From the NCBI GenBank assembly GCA_964030785.1, contig OZ034968.1, forward strand, positions 26,950,686-27,014,685: a DNA stretch of 64,000 nt, given 5' to 3'. How positions within the stretch are numbered: position 1 is the first letter of the stretch; each line of letters begins with the position of its first letter. Position numbers and translations under genes: made by a program. The notes below the pieces were generated by a model, which did not search any database, had not been told where the DNA came from, and worked only from the letters and a program-made list of their open reading frames with translations. Of this stretch, positions 56,356-64,000 are shown piece after piece. Source of the stretch: Siderastrea siderea. Its lineage: Eukaryota > Cnidaria > Anthozoa > Scleractinia > Rhizangiidae.

Positions 56356-56361
56356 AATAAA
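56356..56361 (+). terminator. Polyadenylation signal of MESH1
   Basis: AATAAA lies about 150 bases after the MESH1 stop, followed by a T/G-rich stretch (TTTTATTGTATATTTTGG). This is the normal arrangement. Confidence 0.65.
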
Positions 56362-57564
56362 TAAGAAATGATTTTATTGTATATTTTGGTCATGAAGTAT
56401 TTTTGAGTCATTTATTTTGTCAAAGATACTAGTGCCATCCGCTACTCCACATACACATGTACCTGTACGGATGCCTGTGATTTTTGTCGCTCACGTTCCA
56501 TCTGAGTGGCGTTGTTTAAATATGACTTTCATATCAATCAGTACCAATCAGGCCATGGTCAAACTGATTGAACATCACCCAACTTTGTTGGACAGAAATT
56601 TGTATCATGAATATGTGATGGCAATCAAACTTTGTGCAACACCGTGAGGTCCTTTAGAATCAAGTCGTTCATCGCTCGTGTCTTTCAGAGATGGAAAGAC
56701 GGCCTAAGTCAGGGGTTATAATAGGATCACATATGTTCTAATCCAAGGCTTAGGAACCTAATTAGGCCTAAAAAATAGGTCCCTTTAATGTTGTGACCTC
56801 TGTGAGTGATCACTACCCGCCAATTTAAAACCAGAAAGAGGCCTTTGCGTATACTTCGTTGCCATAACGCCTGACCAAAATTATTACTGTATGAATACAG
56901 CCTTGAAAGTCATGTTACCAATGTTATCATCGTGGAGAATTAGGAACGCAAATTCTCACAGTGCAAGAAACAGCGGAAGATCTATTCAGCGATGTTGGAG
57001 CGTTCAAACTAATATTTTAATATAGTTCAACAATTTTTAAGAGCTTGATTTACTGATGGACTTCTTATACTGCAGTGCCTTTACTGGGCTTCTCGCGTAT
57101 TTTTTCTTACTTGCATAAAGCCCTATGCTTTATGTAGATTAGTAAAAAGCTTGCCGTAAATAAGAAAAGGGTTGTTGATGTGTCTGTCTCTTTAGCTTTG
57201 AAAACCATTACATCCGACCCTTGATTGAAATGTACTCCGATACATAAAATCTATACTTTTTTATTAACCGTTAAAGAATAACGTCATAACACAACAGGTT
57301 CGGTGAGGGTCTAGTGCCGTCAACTGGGCTAGCAAATTTTGTTCCCATAAAGTCTTCTCAACTTTTTGTCACCTTTGTCATCAACTTTTATTCTTTAATT
57401 CTTGAACTTCATTCTCACATTTAAAGTTCATTAAAAAGACGATAATCTAATTTCATTAAAGCAGAAAGTCGGAAACCAATAAACCACCTGATAAACTTCA
57501 CATTATTTCAATTTGTTCAAGTGTAACACAACAAAGCTTAAACGCTGTTCAGGAGTGAACTGCC
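56362..57564. other. Intergenic region after MESH1
   Basis: A 76-codon frame at 56417-56647 has no recognised motif. No repeats of note. AT-rich. Confidence 0.3.
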
Positions 57565-57621
57565 ATGGCGGCCGTAGTTGAGCAGACTCTAGTATGCTTC
57601 TTGTTCTCATTTGTTCAGTTG
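57565..57621 (+). CDS. Possible signal-peptide first exon
   Basis: GCCATGGCG gives a strong Kozak start. 19 codons (MAAVVEQTLVCFLFSFVQL) form a hydrophobic leader ending at TTG|GTAAGT, phase 0. The next exon was not identified. It is not compatible with the Ly6-type exon at 61388, which needs phase 1. Could be chance. Confidence 0.25.
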
Positions 57622-57884
57622 GTAAGTAGGGTAGATGAAGTTTCTTAGTAATACACTTTTCATAAAAAAGGGGAATGCACATACACTGGTCAGGAACAAC
57701 GCGTAAGGTCTACTTTTATGTTATACTTTTAACTGTAAGTTTTTAGCAACAGAACATGTCAGGCTACTGGTTTTGTTTTGCTCAGTAGTTTGTAAAACAG
57801 CCATTACAGCTTAGAGATTTTTGCGCTCGAGTAGGAAGAAATCAGCTTTTTCGATCTATTTATAGTCACTTTTTTCCGTCCCCA

Positions 57885-58022
57885 ATCTCACGTCCCCACG
57901 TCCCCGTTTTCACGTCCTCGATCTCACGTCCCTGTGTCCCCAATCTCACGTCCCCACGCGTCCCCGCGTTCCACGTCCCCAAACACGCGTCCGCGTGTCC
58001 CCGTCCCCAAGTCCCCGTCCCA
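57885..58022. repeat. CACGTCCC minisatellite
   Basis: Irregular array of TCACGTCCCC, GTCCCCG and CACGCGTCC words, pyrimidine-rich on the plus strand. No constant period. Confidence 0.75.
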
Positions 58023-58107
58023 CTTTTAGCCACAGCCGGTGCTGTGTGCACTGAAAAAAAAACAACATAGAAAAGCACTGCTTTCTCCACTATGCCAATC
58101 TGCTTCT

Positions 58108-58360
58108 AGACTACGAGCAGTCTCTCTTTCCGCTCAGGGATAGTCGAGGGAAACGAACAAGCGAGAGATGGCGCGAAAATTGCCCGTGTCGTTAAAACAT
58201 GACGCTCGTGTCGAGCCGCTAGTGTAGTGAGTTGGCTCACTAGACTAGGGGCTCGACACGCGCGTCACGTTTCAAGGCAGCAGGCAATTTCGCGCTCGCT
58301 CGCTTGTTCGTTTTCCTCGACTATCTCTGAGCGGAAAAAGAGACTGCTCGTACGTAGTCT
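58108..58360. repeat. Long foldback element
   Basis: Arms begin AGACTACGAGCAGTCTCT (left) and end AGAGACTGCTCGTACGTAGT (right). Inner pairs include GATAGTCGAGG/CCTCGACTATC, CGAACAAGCGAG and ATGACGC...GCGTCA around the CTCACTAGAC centre. About 250 bp, non-coding. Confidence 0.85.
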
Positions 58361-58530
58361 AATCTGCTTTCAACGATACTGCAGTGCCAGTAGGACATGA
58401 TATTAACGTTTCTTTTTTGAAATAAAAAAGAAAACAAAAGAAAAAGATATAAAGATATTGACACGAAAAAAGTTAAGAAAGTTAACAAAGTTAAAAAAAA
58501 TCAACAAAATTGTAAAGTATCATCTTTAGT

Positions 58531-59810
58531 TAGGGACTGTGCAATAATTACCTGAAGGTGGGGGGTTGGGAAATCAGAGGGGGGGGGGGCATAAGGGGAA
58601 ATCACAACTAGAGAGAGGAGGGGGTTGGATGTAAAATTTAATACATACCAGGGGGGCATTACTTTTTTCACAAACTGGAAAAGTGGTAGAAGAGCTATTA
58701 GAGTTCAAACATTTATACTTGCTTACACTGGAATTAAACTGGGAAAATATCAACTCCAGGTGCTTTGATCTCTGAACTGGCTGATTATTTAATATGTTCC
58801 TGTCTGTCATGCAGTAGGAGAGGAATGCCTCTGTTAAATGTTAAAACAGTTCTACTTTATTGGCACCAGGAATGCTGTTAAAGTTAGTTTGGATTTTGGT
58901 AATGTTTGGGGGAAAATACCACCAGGAAAACAAACGCTTAAATTGGCATTTCCGAGCGTCTAGATTTCGAAATTTTATGGGGGAGCATGCCCCCTCGGTT
59001 ATCAGAAATGTCTGGCTACGGCCCTGACACTGTGATGTTATTCAATGAAAAAGATATTATAATCAAAGAGAATGGAAAACCCAACTGTTGACTTTAATAG
59101 CAATAAATTGATCTATGTAAATATAAACAGTTTGATTACTTTGCAAAGTAAGCGTATAAACGTCTCCCGAGTGTCCAGATAAAGAAATTGTTTAACGAGG
59201 GAAAATTTCCTCCTCTGTTCCCAGTACAACATGGACGAGACTACGTGTAAAAATATGTAGAGCACCTTGAGTTCTTGGATGCAAAGGCGAAAAAAAGAGT
59301 AAGAAAAAGGAACGCTCTTCCGTCTAATATTTATTGGAAAATGAAACAGATATGGAACGGCTTAAGAACAACCAGCAGGAAATGTATTTGAAACGACATG
59401 GTCTCAAGATAAGCGGAAGTAAGGCTGATTTAACTAAACGAGTTCTCAGCCACGCACGTGAAAATGCTGCCAGGGATGTTCTGGAAGATGAAGAATTTTA
59501 TAACTCGTGTGAATACGACACAACTTCAGAATCAGAGTCAAGTGATTCCGATGGAGAGAACTCATACGTTGAAGAGTCATTTGAAGTACTTTTGTGCCTG
59601 AGGAAGACATCCAATTGCAGCATGTAAATTAGGTATGAGGGAACCAATGAAGGGGGGGGGGGGGGGTTGACCTCAATATTATCAGTAGGTGACGGGAGGT
59701 TAAAGTTAATTTTTGCTTAGTGAGAAGGGGGGGGGGGTGCGACTTAATTTTGAGCCTTATTTTACCCATTTCCCAACCCCCCCTCCAGGTAATTATTGCA
59801 TAGTCCCTTA
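58531..59810. mobile_element. TIR-bounded element of about 1.28 kb carrying a SAP-domain ORF
   Basis: The left end TAGGGACTGTGCAATAATTA and the complement of the right end, TAAGGGACTATGCAATAATT, pair over about 40 bases, continuing with the G-rich GGGGGGTTGGGAAAT. Several poly-G runs are inside (near 58582, 59653, 59728). No certain target duplication; a TA dinucleotide is possible. Superfamily unknown. Confidence 0.6.
59334..59627 (+). CDS. Small SAP-domain protein inside the TIR element
   Basis: 97 codons. Residues about 7-42 (RLKNNQQEMYLKRHGLKISG then SKADLTKRVLSHA) match the SAP motif: two helices joined by a turn with the conserved hydrophobic pattern and the Gly-x-Lys-x-(D/E)-Leu core. 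An acidic serine-rich stretch follows (TTSESESSDSDGE). SAP domains bind AT-rich DNA and nuclear scaffold regions. The frame is open from the first Met and could be the N-terminal exon of a larger protein. It may be captured by, or belong to, the surrounding element. Confidence 0.45.
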   Translation: MENETDMERLKNNQQEMYLKRHGLKISGSKADLTKRVLSHARENAARDVLEDEEFYNSCEYDTTSESESSDSDGENSYVEESFEVLLCLRKTSNCSM

Positions 59811-60600
59811 TGCGCTTCTGCTTGAGTTTAACACTTCCGTGAATGAACATCCTCAATAAACCGACACCAAACCCCGGTCCCGGGAATTTTACCACTAAAT
59901 CTGTACATTTAAAGCTCCCCTAAGCGAACACCTCTGTATCAGGTACGCGGACGCCCGTCTGATGGTCCGTAGATGCCCGGCAAAATTAACCTCCATTAAA
60001 TGGACAGCGAAAGACCCGAAGCCTTCAAAGTGGCAAGGTTGTCAGAGTGTAGTTACTCAGAGGGCCACAAAGAATTCATCAAAGAATCAGTGAACATAAG
60101 CAAACATTTGTGTACTCTTCTTTGACACAGCTTCTTAGCAACAGTCTTGCTGTTGTGCTTTCAACAAAAACAGTTTGTTATACTTTGGTTCAACTTATTA
60201 ATTACGTTGGCGCCTTTGTCCAAAGTAAGTCGAGATAGCTGTTACTGTTAAATGTACAATTTTCGACACAATTTTGAGACACGACGTTAAAATAAGAAAA
60301 CCTCAAAAGCAGCTGACGTGTATTTTCACACCTTGCTCCTTCTTAGCAGACTTCTTGTCTTTTTGACGTACAGATATCCCAACACTATGATTTTTTGTGT
60401 GCATCAATTCTCGTTTTCGAAGTATGATCCTGATTCTTAAAACAACTTGTAGCCATTTCAAACATTGTTAATCGTCTAAATATCCCATGAACGACATTGA
60501 TTAGAAGGCATTGACTGACACGTCCTACCTTTAATCTTTAATCTTTAATAACTATACTCCTAAAACAGTGAAACTATACTAGGAGTTTAAAAGCAAAAAT
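59811..60600. other. Spacer, no recognised gene
   Basis: Nothing coding is recognised. It leads into very AT-rich low-complexity sequence at about 60590-60760. Confidence 0.3.
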
Positions 60601-60629
60601 TAAATAAACAAGTAAATAAATAATTAAAT

Positions 60630-61239
60630 ATATATAAATATATATATATGAACACGCAATAGAATCTAATAAAATGAATATGAATAAGATATAATACAAC
60701 ACAATATAGTATTGTATAGTATAATAAAATACAATACAATATAGTATCCTACATGCCAGAGATAATGGCCTTAAATTCATCTAATGAATCAGGAATTAGA
60801 GATAAGGTACACACTGTTCCAAGTTCTTATAGCTCTAGGGTAAAAAGGGTATTTATAAGTATCATTCAGTGTGGCAAGTTGGTGAAATGGTGCACTATTA
60901 CGAGATCTTGAAGCTCTTGTATTGCGAGATATTTCAGGTGGTAGGGAAATACCAACAAGCCCTTTATAGATGTTGTAAAATATGAACACTTGAATTGGTT
61001 GATCAATCTACGGTATTCCAAGGGGTCTCATCCCAGTGCTTTATCATTGGTGAGACGTGGCTGCAACGGGAATAATCGTTATAGACAAATCTGGCCGCAC
61101 GGCGCTGAACCATGTTACACTGCGTGTGAGGGTTCCATGCACTACTGGCATACTCCAGTTTGGGGCGTACAAGTGTAAGATAAGCTGTGTTCTTAACCTC
61201 CGGAGTACAACCAGATAAGATTCGTCTGAATTTTGCCAT
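60630..61239 (-). mobile_element. 3' end of a Jockey/CR1-like non-LTR retrotransposon
   Basis: The minus strand gives RT C-terminal wording: RRILSGCTPEVKNTAYLTLV, RPKLEYASSAWNPH and VQRRAARFVYNDYSR at 61003-61239. A frameshift leads to FYPRAIRTWNS at 60789-60989, and one more to the end near 60770. A TA/TAC-rich repetitive tail follows. It is severely 5'-truncated. The same wording occurs at 62235-62750, so the two belong to related families. Confidence 0.75.
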
Positions 61240-61387
61240 GTGTTATGTAATTCCGCTTATGGTATTACATTCTTAGTCCTAAGGGATGTCCTGTTAGGTA
61301 CCTACGACTTTCTTTATTGTTATAATTCGAGAATCATCCTCCAAGTGCAGAAAACGTTCTTAATAAAGTTTATTTTTCTCTGGACAG

Positions 61388-61737
61388 TTGGTGACTTAAG
61401 ATGTAACTACTGCGTTAGCTATTCATCCTTTGATGACTGCATATCAAAGAAATATGTGCACTATCCTGCCAGACTTGACCGATGCTACAAAGGGGGAATT
61501 TCCTACACCATCAAATCGCAAGCAGTGAAACAGTATGGCAAAGGATACACGACTGCTAAGTAGTGCTCTGACAATGAGAACCTAACATGCGAGAATGTAA
61601 AGCACTCTGGGGCCTCTGACGTCACTTGTCACATGGAATGTTGCAGCAGTGACAATTGTAACGCGGGTACAGGAATTCAAGTCAGCGTCATCCTTATTTT
61701 GCCATGTGTAATGTTCGTCTTGAGGTATATTCACTAA
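61388..61737 (+). pseudogene. Ly6/three-finger protein body exon with one stop
   Basis: An acceptor (CTGGACAG) precedes a phase-1 exon starting (x)GDLRCNYCVSYSSFDDC. Later cysteines are DRC, then after an in-frame TAG (61561-61563) CSDNENLTC, VTCHMECCSSDNCN. The CCxxxxCN close and a hydrophobic tail (VSVILILPCVMFVL, stop at 61735-61737) repeat the Ly6-GPI plan. The stop replaces the position just before the Cys that reads KGC or RGC in the other copies. All else stays in frame, so the loss is recent, a polymorphism, or an assembly error. No phase-1 leader exon was found upstream; a LINE fragment sits at 60.6-61.24 kb. Confidence 0.75.
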
Positions 61738-62113
61738 GTCCTTCAAAACAATGAATTTCCGGGATTGTTGTGAAGCACCAAGCGATGTACACGCAAGCCC
61801 GCGGAAAATAAAATAGATCATTAACCAGTCCAACTTGTTGTTTGCTTTGTGTAGTAAATATCGGCACCAGAAATTTTCACTTAAGGTTTCCTTTCACGTA
61901 CAATAGCCTGTGAACAGCCACCCCCTCCCCTCTAATGTACAAGAGTTTGGCAAAAAAAGTAACGTACAGCCGTACAGTCAACCCTGTAGAAACTGCCTCC
62001 CGTGTGGAAGTGATTACCGTCGTCCGTTTTTAAAAGCGAAGTAATACAACTAATTCTACTGGTTTAAAGAGAAATCAACAGAAGAATTGACCACCCAGCA
62101 CTTTGTTTTTGTT
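61738..62113. other. Spacer downstream of the third Ly6 exon
   Basis: No coding content. AATAAA at 61808-61813 (GGAAAATAAAATAG) is a reasonable poly(A) signal about 70 bases after the Ly6 stop. Confidence 0.45.
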
Positions 62114-64000
62114 TTTCTACATCTACATCTACATTTATTAAGTTGATAACATCGTTTAAGACATCACATCAACTATATAAAAAATAGATACAAAATAAAA
62201 ATGTAAATAAGATATAAAAATACTTAGTTACTATTTACTTGTTTACAAGCTTCCCTAAATTTAATTTAAAATTCGATAATGACTTGCAGTTCACTAAGTC
62301 AGCGGGCAGTAAGTTCCACTCTGTTATTGATCTAGGAAAAAAAGAAAACTTAAAAACGTCCTTAGATACTTTTGGCATCCTATACTTAAAAGCATGGCTA
62401 TTGCGTGTTCTTTTTTCACTGTTTGGTATTAAGTGATTTTCCGTAGTTATGTCTACTAGGTTATGACTAAGTTTGTACATTAGAGTCAGTCTGTTTTTCT
62501 TTCGTCTTGTTTCTAGCGTGTCCCATTTCAAATCAGATAACATGTCTGTCACGCTGGCTGTTTTGTTGAAGTTTTGAAGGCAAAAACGGGCAGCTTTTCT
62601 TTGAACTCTCTCCAGGGTTGAAATATCTTTTTTGTGGTGTGGGTCCCACGAGGCACTTGCGTACTCCAATTTGGGTCGGACGATGCTGGTATAGGCCGTT
62701 TCGCGTACTTTCCTGGGGCAGTTCCAGAGATTTCTCTTGATCAGCCCCAAGGATCGACTTGCCTTGCTTGAGATAGATGAGATGTTCAGACCACTTTAAT
62801 TTACTGTTAACAGTAATTCCTAGGTACGATGCAGAGTCAACCTGCTCAAGTTCGGACCCACAGAAAGTATATGTCCGTTGAGGAGGACTTTGCTTATTTG
62901 AAATGCAGATGATGTTGCATTTAGAAGGGTTAAATTCCATTTGCCACTTGTTTTGCCAGATTTCTAATTTATTGAGGTCGTCTTGGAGATTGTCGCAATC
63001 TGAGTCTTCAACCACCACACCGTATAAAAGGGTGTCATCGGCAAACAGCTTAACTGTAGAGGTTAGACCGTTTGGCAGGTCGTTGATGTATGTTAGGAAC
63101 AACAGTAGGCCTAATACTGATCATGACCCTTGTGGTACACCCGAGGTCACTGGGGAGGAGGTAGATGTTGCACCCTCACAGATGACAGTTTGTACCCTCT
63201 TAGTGAGGAAGGATTCCATCCAGGACAAAAGGTTACCATGGATACCGTAGTGCTCCAGCTTCATTAGTAAGCGTTGGTGTGGGACTTTATCAAAGGCTTT
63301 CGAAAAGTCTAACACAGCAGCATGAATAGATTTGTTTTGTCATGTAGAGAACTTGCAATGTCATGAATAGTAAGTATTAATTGAAGTTCTGTAGATCTTT
63401 TTGATCTGAAGCCATGCTGACAGTCTGATAGTATGTTATAATGATCAAAATGTTTCATCACATGGCTGTGTACAATATGCTCGAGGATTTTCGATGCTAT
63501 GCAGGTTAGAGATATGGGTCTGTAGTTGGAAGGATCGGACTTTTTCCCTTTTTTAAAGACATCACATACATTTGCCGATTTCCATCTACATGGTACGGTT
63601 CCACTCTCGATAGAATCCTGGAAGATATTAGTTAGGATAGGAGCAATCTCGGCTGCATATTCTTTTAGAAACCACGGTGGAATGGCATCAGGTCCAGAAG
63701 CTTTATTTGTCTTCAATAGCAATAACTGCTTTGCAACTCCATTAATGGTGATAGACAGACTGTCAATAGCTGGTATTCTGTCATATTCAATATCAGGGAT
63801 GTTTGATAAGTCTTCCTGAGTAAAGACACTTAAGAATTGATTGTTTAACAAATCAGCCTTTGATTTGTTATCGCTAATTATGGAACCATTTATTTCGAAA
63901 TCTGCAATCCCCAGCTCTTCTTTATTCAGTTGTTTGATATAGGACCAGAATCGCTTAGGGTTTTCTTCAATAGCTTCCCCTAAATAATCAGAAATATATG
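62114..64000 (-). mobile_element. Jockey/CR1-like non-LTR retrotransposon, continues beyond window
   Basis: The minus-strand RT lies in four pieces. 63309-63851: TNKASGPDAIPPWFLK, SDPSNYRPISLTCIASKILE and HGFRSKRSTELQL. 63121-63315: MLDFSKAFDKVPHQRLLMKL and SGVPQGS. 62533-63102: FADDTLLYG. 62235-62750: the C-terminal RPKLEYASASWDPHH and RVQRKAARF region. A frameshift near 63320, a stop at 63119-63121 and another frameshift near 62750 break it. The 3' end carries a short TAGATG-type tandem tail (62116-62136, minus strand). The 5' half lies to the right of the window. Confidence 0.88.

Noticed and set aside
60488..60505. ATGAACGACATTGAT resembles the first bases of the MNDI leader exon.
   Set aside because: A stop follows after five codons and no further similarity continues.
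57565..61737. Joining the signal-like exon at 57565-57621 to the Ly6 exon at 61388.
   Set aside because: The donor is phase 0 while the exon needs phase 1; a phase-0 join meets TAA within four codons.

Overview
The window is eukaryotic nuclear DNA, most likely from an anthozoan cnidarian such as a stony coral. The evidence is intron-split animal genes with GT-AG junctions (MESH1/HDDC3, the 3' end of VPS26, a Ly6-type GPI-anchored protein) set in AT-rich, intron-like DNA packed with foldback elements, TTAA-target MITEs, Penelope-like, gypsy, hAT, Crypton-like and non-LTR elements. The species assignment is inference; there is no prokaryotic organisation anywhere.

Layout. 1-1600: broken fragment of a protein with superfamily-3-helicase-like motifs. 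1.7-4.45 kb: minus-strand Crypton-like tyrosine recombinase with a C-terminal SANT/Myb-like domain, cut by a 5'-truncated CR1/L2-type LINE. 4.49-7.49 kb: two nearly identical Penelope-like copies joined head to head inside a 13-bp target duplication, with a hammerhead-like motif at each outer end. 8.2-8.6 kb: minus-strand Ly6 pseudogene exon. 11.4-18.2 kb: decayed gypsy element whose 3' LTR contains a hAT element; a paralogous empty site survives at 43.52 kb. 18.9-19.9 kb: 81-bp tandem repeats and GGATCC-rich hairpins. 20.0-20.5 kb: last two exons of VPS26. 21.6-28.5 kb: a local duplication pair, foldbacks, MITEs and a second, DUF3504-type Crypton fragment ending at a perfect palindrome. 29.15-33.56 kb and 43.95-48.15 kb: a large direct segmental duplication carrying Ly6-type leader exons. 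34.7-35.5 kb: satellite. 36.35-42.1 kb: an inverted pair of 0.9-kb TTAA-flanked elements around other repeats. 46.43-49.08 kb: intact two-exon Ly6 gene. 51.8-56.2 kb: complete three-exon MESH1 gene. 57.9-59.8 kb: minisatellite, foldback and a TIR-bounded element holding a SAP-domain ORF. 60.6-64 kb: two minus-strand non-LTR retrotransposons flanking a third Ly6 exon with one stop codon.

The clearest biological theme is a Ly6/three-finger gene family that has been duplicating and decaying here: three body exons (one intact, two interrupted) and four phase-1 leader exons. Transposons and a segmental duplication split and reshuffle these modules. MESH1 and VPS26 look like ordinary host genes. 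I could not run searches; family names rest on motifs read directly from the translations.
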